This document shows positions 8,767-17,100 of a stretch of 64,000 nt of DNA, one piece after another. How positions within the stretch are numbered: position 1 is the stretch's first letter; every line of letters starts with the position of its first letter. The stretch is taken from positions 62,001 to 126,000 of the forward strand of contig NZ_LMSP01000003.1 in the NCBI RefSeq assembly GCF_001429545.1. Reading direction: 5' to 3'. The notes beneath the pieces are model-generated. The model did not search any database. It was not told the origin of the DNA and worked only from the letters and a program-made list of their open reading frames with translations. The stretch is from Paenibacillus sp. Soil787. GTDB taxonomy: Bacteria; Bacillota; Bacilli; Paenibacillales; NBRC-103111. The translations under genes were made by a program, and so were the position numbers.

Positions 8767-9710
8767 TACTCTGACTCCATCACACGTATTTGGATTGGTG
8801 ATAAACCTTTTTCGATTTCTGCACGGTTAGCCTCAAACCATTCCGGAAGCATCAGTTTTTCACCTAATACATCGGATTGCTCATCCACTGCAAAACCTGG
8901 TGGATCCGTGGCGATTTCAAACAGTATGCCGCCTTCTTCACGAAAGTAAATCGCATTGAAATATTGTCGATCGATAATGTCTGTGATTTGAAGGCCATGT
9001 TGCTCTACATGAGTTCTCCATGAAGCATGATCTTCATCATCCTTTGCGCGCCATGCAATATGATGAACTGTACCGGCTCCACTTATGCCCCACTCCATCG
9101 CCGCAATGTTAACATCAATAATATTACCAATACTCCCCTTGGATTTATAGCGAATAAAGTCTCCTTCTTGTTCAACCTTTTGAAGACCTAAGACCTGCTC
9201 TAGGACATTCATCGTTTTTTCGGGAGCGGTACTATACAAGACAGCCCCACCAAAACCTTTGATAGCTTTATTTGTTGAAACACCACCGAACGACCACTGA
9301 CTCAAATCTCCTTCCTCGCGCTCTACAATCTCTAGCTGTAAACCATCATGATCTGAAAATGTTAAGTAATTCTCCTCAAACCTCGTCTTTATAGAATAAG
9401 GAACCTTAAGGCTTTCTAGGCGCTCTTTCCAAAAATCGAGTGCACCTAAAGGAACGACATATGTTGTTATACCGACTTGTCCTCCACCAATACGGCCTTT
9501 ACGACCCAATTCATATGGAAAGAACGTGATTATGGTGCCTGGATTACCTGCTTCATTACCGAAATACAAATGGTAAACTTCCGGAGCGTCAAAATTGATT
9601 GTTTTTTTTACAAGTCTTAGACCCAGGACCCCTGCATAAAAGTCCACATTTTTTTGCGCATTATTTACAAAAGCCGTTATATGGTGAATTCCTTCTGTTT
9701 GTTTTTCCAC
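8766..9710 (-). CDS. Ring-cleaving dioxygenase, MhqO/glyoxalase superfamily
   Basis: A 314-residue protein with two vicinal-oxygen-chelate (VOC) modules, beginning EGIHHITAFVNNAQKNVDFY. Metal ligands are expected at the HHI near the N-terminus, at VHHIAW in the second module and at the LFEIATDPPGF segment near the C-terminus. Relatives such as Bacillus MhqA/MhqE/MhqO are hydroquinone- and catechol-responsive dioxygenases. The start is GTG at 9710 with AGGAG nine bases upstream. It is the first gene of the operon with the YjdI/YjdJ pair. Its promoter carries the CTAT-N7-ATAG operator at 9793-9807. A decayed fragment of a paralogue lies at 54.3 kb. Confidence 0.9.
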   Translation of the reverse strand: MEKQTEGIHHITAFVNNAQKNVDFYAGVLGLRLVKKTINFDAPEVYHLYFGNEAGNPGTIITFFPYELGRKGRIGGGQVGITTYVVPLGALDFWKERLESLKVPYSIKTRFEENYLTFSDHDGLQLEIVEREEGDLSQWSFGGVSTNKAIKGFGGAVLYSTAPEKTMNVLEQVLGLQKVEQEGDFIRYKSKGSIGNIIDVNIAAMEWGISGAGTVHHIAWRAKDDEDHASWRTHVEQHGLQITDIIDRQYFNAIYFREEGGILFEIATDPPGFAVDEQSDVLGEKLMLPEWFEANRAEIEKGLSPIQIRVMESE

Positions 9711-9752
9711 TTTGCATACACTCCTCGCATGATCTTTAACTGCTTATGTCCT

Positions 9753-9807
9753 ATCATATTGGAATTATTGTTTATGAACAATTCTATTATTTCTATATCA
9801 TGTATAG
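9753..9807 (-). promoter_or_regulatory. LysR-type operator/promoter 1, toward the dioxygenase operon
   Basis: On the minus strand: the palindrome CTAT-ACATGAT-ATAG (9793-9807), then 10 bases, then ATTGTT, giving a -35-like TTGTTC at 9776-9781. After 17 bases comes TATGAT (9753-9758) as -10. The dioxygenase GTG is 43 bases further on. CTAT-N7-ATAG fits the T-N11-A pattern of LysR-type regulators. It is one of eight such sites in the window. Confidence 0.72.
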
Positions 9808-9850
9808 CCTTAAACTATATCTTCAGGGGCTGAACTCATATAAGCAATAT

Positions 9851-9904
9851 CTATACGATATATAGACAGATTCATATTGATAGTTGCCTATCACAGCTTA
9901 TAAG
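9851..9904 (+). promoter_or_regulatory. LysR-type operator/promoter 2, toward the membrane protein-MFS operon
   Basis: Palindrome CTAT-ACGATAT-ATAG (9851-9865), 10 bases, then ATTGATA with -35-like TTGATA (9877-9882), 16 bases, and TATAAG (9899-9904) as -10. It is divergent from site 1 and controls the gene at 9978. The segment is duplicated at 46276-46329. Confidence 0.75.
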
Positions 9905-9977
9905 ATGAATGATAAGTAATAGGATAATTCCCGGCCGGATGAATTGTTCTTTCTAACATTAATAAGGGGGAAATTCT

Positions 9978-10370
9978 ATGGGAGTACGTTTTTTAAAAAT
10001 GGCAGTCGTTTATATTTTGGTTGGTATTAGCATCGGTATTTACATGGGTACAACACTTAACTTTGCATTAACAAGCGTACACGCTCATGCAAATCTTTTC
10101 GGGTGGGCAACATTGGCTCTTTGCGGATTTACGTATCTTCGTTTTCCCAAAGCAGCAGAATCTCCTCTAGCTAAGTGGCACTTCTGGTTGCAAGGCATCG
10201 GCCTACCCATCATGCTTATTACCCTCACCTTAATGGCCAATGGCTACGCTCCGGATTGGATTACAACGTTAAAACGTATTGGAGAATCAGTAGCTGGAAT
10301 AGGTATCTTGATTTTTGCGATCAATGTTTTTACTAACGTGAAAACAAATGACCTAGCAGAACATAAATAA
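9978..10370 (+). CDS. Small four-helix membrane protein with cytochrome-oxidase-like HAHANLFGW motif
   Basis: A 130-residue protein with about four hydrophobic segments. The stretch SVHAHANLFGWATLALCGF resembles the heme-ligand helix of heme-copper oxidase subunit I (H-x-N-L-x-G-W), and short homologues of this kind are often annotated as cytochrome oxidase-related. With only one helix pair of that type it cannot be a full oxidase subunit; heme binding is possible but unproven. The ATG follows AAGGGGGAAATTCT. It lies 35 bases before the MFS gene and shares the LysR-type promoter. A leader-sharing but different gene (a decayed cytochrome c) occupies the matching place in locus B. Confidence 0.7.
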   Translation: MGVRFLKMAVVYILVGISIGIYMGTTLNFALTSVHAHANLFGWATLALCGFTYLRFPKAAESPLAKWHFWLQGIGLPIMLITLTLMANGYAPDWITTLKRIGESVAGIGILIFAINVFTNVKTNDLAEHK

Positions 10371-10405
10371 TCCCATGAAAAATCTAAAAAAAAGGGGGAA
10401 GTATT

Positions 10406-11611
10406 TTGATTAACGAACCATTGTCCAAATCGTCAAACTACTCACTCATGACTGGTATCCTTTTCTGGTGTTCATTAGTTGTAGTATCGTGTGTGTATTT
10501 AACGATTCCATTAATTACAATTATTGCAGACGCCTTCAAGGTATCTTCTTCTCAAGCTGCTTGGGCCGGCAGTGCCTTTTCGTTTGCTTTTGCAGGTGGA
10601 GGTCTGTTCTTTGGAGTTTTATCTGATCGTTTTGGACGAAAAAAAATGATGTTGTCAGGGTTGCTATTGCTCACTGTAATAACTCCCCTAATTGGGAGTG
10701 TCAGCAGCTTTTCTTGGCTTGTTGCCCTCAGGGCCATCCAAGGTTTAGCAGCGTCCATGTTCCCTCCGTCTGTCTTGGCCTACGCAATGGAAATGTTTCC
10801 GATTAAAAAAAGAGTAACCATAATTGGGTTCATCAGTACCGCGTTTTTAATGGCCACTATCGTTGGACAAATATATAGCAGCTTTATTGTTTTGAACTTT
10901 AGTTTCTCTTATGTTTTCTATCTTCTTTTTGCAGTTTATTTAATATCCTTTATCTTAATTACCTTTTTTATTCCAAACGACAAATCAAAACCGGATGGCA
11001 GCTTCTTTTCTCCCTTTTTGCGAATAGGCGATATTTTTAAACGGAAGGGCTTGCCTCTTTGCTACATCATTTCTGCTACACTTTTTGTTGCGCTTGTCGG
11101 ATTTTTTACTACTCTTGGAAGTTATTTAAGCAGTTCGCTCTTTGGATTAAGTCATCAAGATATTCTATGGGTCCGTGCGGTTGGTATTATCGGAATGCTA
11201 GTAGCACCGTTTGATGGAAGATTGGTTGCGAAATTTGGAGTCAAAAACGTTTTATGGTGTGGATTGATCTTTGCTGGAATCGGCTTGGGCTTGTTAGTAT
11301 CGATGAGCGTTGTGTTTATTACGGGAATTGCTATGGCTCTTCCCGCATTGATCTCACTAATTGGTCACATTGCGGGGGAGATCCGGGCGATCGCGGTTTC
11401 GTTCCACATGTTTATGGTGTTCATAGGTGCATCACTTGGGCCGATTCTATCAATTTATCTGATAAATCACGGAGGCTATTTACTCTCTTTTGAAGTATTA
11501 GCTGGATTGTTGTGTTTGAGCTTGATTGTCCCCTTTTTTATTCGTTTAGAAGAACCACGCAGTTATTCGGCATCATCCCAAAACGAGATCAACGCGAACT
11601 CAGAGAATTGA
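10406..11611 (+). CDS. MFS transporter (drug/metabolite efflux type)
   Basis: A 401-residue major facilitator protein with about twelve helices. The motif A loop between helices 2 and 3 reads GVLSDRFGRKKMM, and RAIQGLAASMFPPSVLAY corresponds to helix 4 of proton-driven exporters. It is closest in style to YnfM/AraJ-like exporters. The start is TTG at 10406 with AAAGGGGGAAG upstream; no ATG fits as well. It is co-transcribed with the small membrane protein before it. Operon context (LysR-type operator, dioxygenase opposite) suggests export of a toxic aromatic or stress metabolite, which is inference. A deleted copy lies at 46.7 kb. Confidence 0.9.
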   Translation: MINEPLSKSSNYSLMTGILFWCSLVVVSCVYLTIPLITIIADAFKVSSSQAAWAGSAFSFAFAGGGLFFGVLSDRFGRKKMMLSGLLLLTVITPLIGSVSSFSWLVALRAIQGLAASMFPPSVLAYAMEMFPIKKRVTIIGFISTAFLMATIVGQIYSSFIVLNFSFSYVFYLLFAVYLISFILITFFIPNDKSKPDGSFFSPFLRIGDIFKRKGLPLCYIISATLFVALVGFFTTLGSYLSSSLFGLSHQDILWVRAVGIIGMLVAPFDGRLVAKFGVKNVLWCGLIFAGIGLGLLVSMSVVFITGIAMALPALISLIGHIAGEIRAIAVSFHMFMVFIGASLGPILSIYLINHGGYLLSFEVLAGLLCLSLIVPFFIRLEEPRSYSASSQNEINANSEN

Positions 11612-11646
11612 TTTGGGTTCGTATGGCGGGATGTATACGATCCGTC

Positions 11647-11698
11647 AAAAAGAGCAGTTCCTCACAGCAAATGATAGCTGGGGAACTGCTCTTTTTTT
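11647..11698 (+). terminator. Rho-independent terminator after the MFS gene
   Basis: AAAAAGAGCAGTTCC and GGGAACTGCTCTTTTTTT form a long stem with a 19-base loop and a T-run, 36 bases after the MFS stop codon. Confidence 0.9.
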
Positions 11699-11772
11699 GC
11701 TATTGACTCTTGGGCAACAAGCGCCGCTTCATCTTGCACAGGCCAGTTACATTTTTGACTCTCTCTCACATT

Positions 11773-11877
11773 TTAAGGAAAAGACCTGCAAGAAAAGCAG
11801 CTTTTTAAGGCCGCTCTCTTCAGGTCTTCCAGCTTAATGACTAGGCTTGCTTCAACAATCGTCGTTTTCTCAGACAT
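11773..11877 (-). pseudogene. 5-prime remnant of an amidohydrolase gene
   Basis: A 34-codon frame with a good ribosome binding site (AAAGGAG) lies 31 bases after the XapX gene. Its first residues MSEKTTIVEASLVIK match MQE-ETIVEADLLIR, the start of the 610-residue amidohydrolase that follows the paralogous XapX gene at 52.2 kb. After about 15 codons the similarity stops and the frame runs through an imperfect hairpin (GGAAGACCTG facing CAGGTC-TTTTCC) that looks like the old operon terminator. The best reading is that an internal deletion removed nearly the whole amidohydrolase and left the start codon region joined to the terminator. A real micropeptide cannot be excluded but is less likely. 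Confidence 0.75.
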
Positions 11878-11908
11878 GATTTTGTTCTCCTTTGAAATTT
11901 ATTGGGTG

Positions 11909-12082
11909 TTATTTGCGGCTTAACCAAAGTTGTATCCAAGGTATCAACCGTTGTCCTAAAAACATACCAAAGAGACCCAGCAATCCCAAAAAAGGCGGCG
12001 CCGGAGAAGGGATCTTAAGCGATTGAAAAACAACGCCAATGGCAATACCAGCAGCTAAAGCGAGAAATATTGAACCCCACAT
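11909..12082 (-). CDS. XapX domain protein (locus A)
   Basis: A 57-residue membrane protein not apparent as a long frame but clear from sequence: MWGSIFLALAAGIAIGVVFQ, then LKIPSPAPPFLGLLGLFGM and FLGQRLIPW. Two hydrophobic helices flank the conserved IPSPAPPFLG turn, the hallmark of XapX proteins, whose function is unknown. The ATG has GAAGGAGG upstream. The paralogue at 52223-52393 is about two-thirds identical. It is expressed from LysR-type promoter site 3 and divergent from the YcaC-like gene. Confidence 0.88.
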   Translation of the reverse strand: MWGSIFLALAAGIAIGVVFQSLKIPSPAPPFLGLLGLFGMFLGQRLIPWIQLWLSRK

Positions 12083-12121
12083 ACTTATTTTCCTCCTTCA
12101 ATCATTCGCCTTCTATATCAG

Positions 12122-12175
12122 TCTATAATGTCAGGATTCTTTCGATCAATAAGGCTTTCTCTATAACAGCCATAG
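12122..12175 (-). promoter_or_regulatory. LysR-type operator/promoter 3, toward XapX (locus A)
   Basis: On the minus strand: CTAT-GGCTGTT-ATAG (12161-12175), 10 bases, ATTGATC with -35-like TTGATC (12144-12149), 16 bases, TATAGA (12122-12127). The XapX ATG follows 40 bases later. Confidence 0.75.
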
Positions 12176-12226
12176 GAATCACTTATACATTATTGCAATA
12201 ATATTTTTAAAGTATATAGTTTTTGT

Positions 12227-12279
12227 CTATGGGTAATATAGAAAAATGAAGATTGTTCGTCTGTTAGCATTTCAATAGA
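12227..12279 (+). promoter_or_regulatory. LysR-type operator/promoter 4, toward the first YcaC-like gene
   Basis: CTAT-GGGTAAT-ATAG (12227-12241), 10 bases, ATTGTTC with -35-like TTGTTC (12253-12258), 15 bases, AATAGA (12274-12279) as a weak -10. It is divergent from site 3 in the same intergenic region. Confidence 0.68.
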
Positions 12280-12350
12280 CTTATTACATGCAGCAGGTTT
12301 TCAAATTTGTGGATCTGTTGTAATCATCTATAGAAAGTAGGGATTTTGGT

Positions 12351-12989
12351 ATGTTTAACGGCAAGACTGATTTACTTACAGCTGACAACTCCGCTATTAT
12401 TCTAGTAGACCATCAGCCTCAAATGCTTTTTGGCGTACAAAGCGCCGATCGCCAAACGATCATTAACAATACGGTTGGACTTGCTAAAGCAGCTAAAGTT
12501 TTCAATGCACCTATTATTCTTACAACGGTTGCTGCAGAATCGTTTTCTGGTCCTATTCATCCGCATATTCAAGCTGTATTCCCTGATCAAAAACCAATTG
12601 ACCGAACAACAATGAACTCCTGGGAAGACGAAAACTTCGTGGAAGCTGTGAAGAAAACAGGTCGCAAGAAGCTGATTATGGCAGCTCTGTGGACAGAAGT
12701 TTGTCTTGCTTTCCCGGTAGTTTCAGCCATCAAAGATGGATATGAAGTATACATCGTAACGGATGCTTCAGGCGGGACAACGACGGAAGCGCATAACATG
12801 TCCGTTCAACGCATGATTCAAGCAGGAGCCATTCCTGTGACTTGGCTGGCTGTTCTTCTTGAGTATCAGCGCGATTGGGCACGTCAAGAAACGTATGATG
12901 CCGTTCTGGAGATTGCTTTGCAACACAGTGGCGCCTACGGTGCGGGTATTGTTTATGCTCAAACGATGTTTGGCGGTCATGGAGGGTAA
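12351..12989 (+). CDS. YcaC-like isochorismatase-family cysteine hydrolase (paralogue 1)
   Basis: A 212-residue cytosolic hydrolase of the isochorismatase fold. Asp20 lies in IILVDHQPQM and the nucleophile Cys118 in ALWTEVCLAF, positions equal to those of E. coli YcaC, whose substrate is unknown. The C-terminal HSGAYGAGIVYAQTMFGGH is typical of the YcaC group. It is more than 80 percent similar to the protein at 52658 and clearly related to the exported one at 53369. It is expressed from LysR-type site 4 and followed by a weak hairpin and an alpha/beta hydrolase gene, perhaps a second enzyme in the same detoxification step. Confidence 0.9.
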   Translation: MFNGKTDLLTADNSAIILVDHQPQMLFGVQSADRQTIINNTVGLAKAAKVFNAPIILTTVAAESFSGPIHPHIQAVFPDQKPIDRTTMNSWEDENFVEAVKKTGRKKLIMAALWTEVCLAFPVVSAIKDGYEVYIVTDASGGTTTEAHNMSVQRMIQAGAIPVTWLAVLLEYQRDWARQETYDAVLEIALQHSGAYGAGIVYAQTMFGGHGG

Positions 12990-13005
12990 TCTATTCATCC
13001 CAAAT

Positions 13006-13033
13006 AAGGCAGTCAATTAATTTTGACTGTCTT
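13006..13033 (+). terminator. Weak hairpin between the YcaC-like and alpha/beta hydrolase genes
   Basis: AAGGCAGTCAA pairs with TTGACTGTCTT (one G-T pair). No T-run follows, so it may attenuate rather than stop transcription into the next gene, which has no obvious promoter of its own. Confidence 0.4.
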
Positions 13034-13092
13034 AGCTTGCGGAATATGCCTAATGTGAGTCTACAAAACCAATTCGAAAGGAAATATGCAAC

Positions 13093-13929
13093 ATGGCTAA
13101 ATTAACAGTCGGAACAGAAAACGGGCAACCCATTGAATTATATTTTGAGGATCTTGGCGCAGGCAAACCTGTCGTTTTGATCCATGGCTGGCCGCTGAGC
13201 GGGCGCTCGTGGGAGAGTCAGGTTCCAGCGCTCATCGATGCAGGTTACCGTGTGATTACGTATGACCGCCGCGGATTCGGACAATCCTCCCAACCGTGGA
13301 CCGGTTACGACTATGATACGTTTGCGACGGATCTCCATAAGCTGATCGAATATCTGGATCTTAAGGACGTGACACTGGTCGGATTTTCGATGGGTGGCGG
13401 AGAGGTTGCCCGTTACGTTGGCACATACGGAACAAGCCGTGTCAACAAAGCCGTGTTGGCTGCTGCAGTTCCGCCGTTCTTCTACAAATCCGCTGAGCAT
13501 CCGGAAGGTGGTCTGGATGAAGGCACCATTCAGGGCTTCCAAGACGGTCTGAAAAAAGACCGCATCGCCTTCCTTGACGGCTTCACTCACAATTTCTTTA
13601 AAGCAGGGGATAGAACCGACCTTGTCAGCGAGTCCTTTCGTGTTTACAACCTTGATATTGCTACTTACGCTTCGCCAAAGGGGACACTGGATTGCGTTGA
13701 TGCCTTCGGCCGGACGGATTTCCGCGGCGATTTGGCGAAATTTGATATTCCATTGCTTGTTATCCATGGCGATTCCGATGCGATTGTGCCGCTTGAGATA
13801 AGCGGTCAACTCTCCAATGAAGCTGTTCTAGGCAGTCAACTCGTCGTCATTGAAGGTGGGCCGCATGGTTTGAACGCGACTCACCCTGAACAATTCAATG
13901 CCGCTTTGATTAACTTCCTTAAAAGCTAA
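13093..13929 (+). CDS. Alpha/beta hydrolase, non-heme chloroperoxidase/esterase type
   Basis: A 278-residue alpha/beta-fold hydrolase. The oxyanion segment HGWPLSGRSW is at residues 31-40, the nucleophile Ser99 in VGFSMGGGEVARY, the acid Asp229 in HGDSDAIVP and the base His258 in GGPHGLNATHP. The GWPLSGRSWE and GFSMGGGE signatures are those of so-called cofactor-free haloperoxidases, which act in vivo as esterases or perhydrolases. The ATG is preceded by AAAGGAAA. It follows the YcaC-like gene by 104 bases and may be in the same LysR-controlled unit. The actual substrate is unknown. Confidence 0.9.
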   Translation: MAKLTVGTENGQPIELYFEDLGAGKPVVLIHGWPLSGRSWESQVPALIDAGYRVITYDRRGFGQSSQPWTGYDYDTFATDLHKLIEYLDLKDVTLVGFSMGGGEVARYVGTYGTSRVNKAVLAAAVPPFFYKSAEHPEGGLDEGTIQGFQDGLKKDRIAFLDGFTHNFFKAGDRTDLVSESFRVYNLDIATYASPKGTLDCVDAFGRTDFRGDLAKFDIPLLVIHGDSDAIVPLEISGQLSNEAVLGSQLVVIEGGPHGLNATHPEQFNAALINFLKS

Positions 13930-13940
13930 ATGAATGAACA

Positions 13941-13991
13941 GACGCCGGGCATCACAAGAGTGTAGACTCTTGTGATGCCCGGCGTCTTTTT
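13941..13991. terminator. Strong, near-symmetrical terminator
   Basis: GACGCCGGGCATCACAAGAGT pairs perfectly with its complement around GTAG and is followed by a T-run, twelve bases after the alpha/beta hydrolase stop codon. The minus-strand gene at 14132 points toward it, so it could also stop that transcript, although the T-run favours the plus strand. Confidence 0.93.
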
Positions 13992-14131
13992 TGGTGTTCC
14001 GGAGCACGTTCTCCAAATGCCCCGCAAAACCCAGAACACTAAGGGTTTATCTCACTTTTACACGTGGATAAATGCATTTTCATGAGTCAGACTTTTTCAG
14101 TGGCCTCCCTGTGGTGGGGGTTACATGACGT

Positions 14132-17100
14132 TCACGTTTTTAGTTTCATTTCATAAAAGCCATCAATCTGAATTGTTTTTTCTTGTTTGTCTTTTGTCAG
14201 CACCTCTAAGGATGTAGTTCCATACCCTTGCAGGCGAATGGCAGCTTCACCCATGGATTCTTGGATGGAAATCACCTCTGTATCAAAATCCCGTGATAGG
14301 ATACCAACTGATTCGGATAACGTTATGATATTGATCTTTTCACGCTCAACATTGATTTCAAATGTTTTGTTGTTCCATTTCAATGCAGCCTTGGCCATTT
14401 CTTTGTCACTCCACCAATCGATGTTTAGTAAGTAGATTACTCTTAGCCCATCTTCACGGTCAAACACGGTAAAGTTAACGGTATCATCACCAATAATATA
14501 CCCTTTCTCGTACTCATCTTTGCAAGCTTCCTCTGCGGTTTGTTTTAAAACAAATTCGTATTCTTCTCGAATGGCTAGGTTGGCAGGATAGTGCAGTGAA
14601 TTGATAAAGATAACTTTCCCTTTGCCTACAGCGTTTTGAATGATTAATGGTTTGCCTTGGTGTAATTTGACTACCGTTGCTGTATCTTGCAATGTAAGTT
14701 CCATGATTTTTTTAGGATTCTCAACATTTTCAGGAAAAGCATAATCTTTTATCCCCAATACCTTTTCCATTAAGCCCTTCTCGATGAAGCCGCTTGTTCC
14801 ATTCAAAGCTTCTTCTCGATCTTTTGTGGTGAATAGATGAGCCCAAGTCAGAATGGCCGTGCCACCATTGTTGCAAAATTCAAGGAGCTTATGAAACTGT
14901 TGATCTGTAGCGGTATTAAAACCTAAGAATGCAAGCACTTTATATGTTTGAAAAACTTCTGGCTGAGCCTCTATGGGTAAAATATCAACCGTGCCATAGG
15001 GGGTTCTGGAATAAAATCCTTGTGGTTTGTTTTCGCATGGGTATCGATAAATAGCACCCAAAACAGAGTCCGGAAAGAAGACTTTTAGCAAATCCCAGCT
15101 TTCCTCCGCGTGGTTAAACTTCCATTCATCACCAATCGATCCCCATGCATTGGGTCTTGTAAAACATACCCAAGCATCATTATTGCCATGTAAAAAACCA
15201 AATGGGACAACCATTTTCGCGGGTCTTGTATGGGTGTTTGCAAAATGGGCAAAGTTTTTTTGCACTTGTAGATGCCCAAGGCAAGCCGGGGAAAATCGAT
15301 CAAAAAATGCCAACTCACTTTCGATATGCCAAAGTCCTTCTTCTGTGTTGATGTGATTGATGTTATGTGTATAGCAAACAAATAAAGAAAGTTGATACCT
15401 TCTAAAACGTTCTTTTGTGTCATGAGGCAGTGTTGACCATTGAACGGCCAAATGCGCCAACAAATCTTTTTTGTTGTATGCAATTGCCGCTCCCCTCTGG
15501 GCAGCGATTATGATTTCGTGAGGGCCATACATCAATTCACTGCCTGCACTTTCTAAGCCGCCCTCGTAGAAATACTTGAATAGCGTGCTTGGACCCGAAT
15601 GCCTTTTCACGCCGTTTAACGTATAACGAATGTTTTCAACCAATTGTTTGGCCCCCTCCTCCATGTCCGTTGGCTTCACAGGATTATAACCTGCAAAAAC
15701 TCTATTTTGTGCATAAACAGGAGGTGTTACATATTTTCCATCTTCAATTTTATCTACAAACCGCTCAAAGAGCTCGTTAAAAAAAGCAAATTTTGCGCCC
15801 CGTCCTGTATTCCAATAATAGAAAGCACCGTCTCTTTCGTGTCCTTGATTTCCAATAAAATAGGGTCCTTTCAGCATTTCTTTCGTTGGGTTTGCATTCA
15901 TACCTGGAAGCTCACGCCCATCAATTATGTGGCAATAATGATAGCGGTACTCCGTAAAGATTTTGACAAGGTACGCCCAAAAATCTTTGTTTAATTCCCT
16001 AGTTCCTGACCATCGATAAACGGGTCGTAAGGTTATAAAATTTCCCAAACGGTTGTTGATGTACCAACAAAAATACTCATCAAACTCTTCTATATTTTGA
16101 CTAACATAAACGGCGTCTGAGGTTCCTATTAATACATTGTCGTCTTTTTTTTCTAATGTTCGTGTGATGGAAATGGTTTCTTCTTCCAATCCACAAGTTA
16201 ATTTAATCTTGAAATTAGTTTGGTGGGCTGCAGCCATAAAATTGATTACGTTAAAACCCTTTTCACAAGAATGTTTCTTTTCAAAAATCAGGTTTTCATC
16301 GGCGCTAACGGTAACGGTAGATCGGTTTTTTAGGTAAACCAAAATCGGTATTTGTGTATGCAGCGGGATGCAATCATCGCAACCAACGATGGTTAAGTTT
16401 TTTGCCTCTTGATATAGCAAATATAAAGATTTAACACTGTAAGGGTGGGGCATAAAATAATCTGCTTGATTGGTAATGCTGATGGTGTTTTCACCTATTT
16501 TCAATAAATCCTTATCAATTTTAAATTCTTTTTCGGTAAACCGTAAACACCGTTGAAAAAATTCGCCGTCAAAGCAAATCTCATTGTTGATTCTAATTTT
16601 TAGGTTTGCCCATTCTTTTTGGGATAGATTCTCCCCAAACCAGTTCATTTCTTCATGATAGGGATCAGACATGGTAAATGGAGGCAAATAATTATAGTTG
16701 GGCTCACAGTAGAAATTGCCTTTAAAGCATGGGTCTTCTAGGTAAAGATCCCCAAGGCATCCTTTTACTTGGATATAAACCAAAATGGAGGCCACATTAT
16801 CCTCTAAAACAAAATCTCTTTCAATCTTTTGCCAAGGGTAAGTTCCTTCTTCGATAGGAATGATAATCACTTCATCGGGGTCTAAACTGATGGAAGTCCT
16901 GTCTACCCCTTCCTTTATCAACCGCTTTTCAAAAACAATTTCCAAATCAGCTGTGTTACTCTTGTTTAAATGCTCTGCCTTTGCATAGATAGAGAAGGTA
17001 AATTGATTTCCAGCGTGTTCAGGTTTTACGATTTTATAGTAGGCACGCTTTCGATAGGTTTCACCTTTTCCTTTTAAATGCAAACAAAACTGACTATGAT

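Noticed and set aside
13138..13809. A 223-codon frame antisense to the alpha/beta hydrolase
   Set aside because: The plus-strand frame has a complete catalytic triad and a ribosome site; the antisense frame is a shadow.
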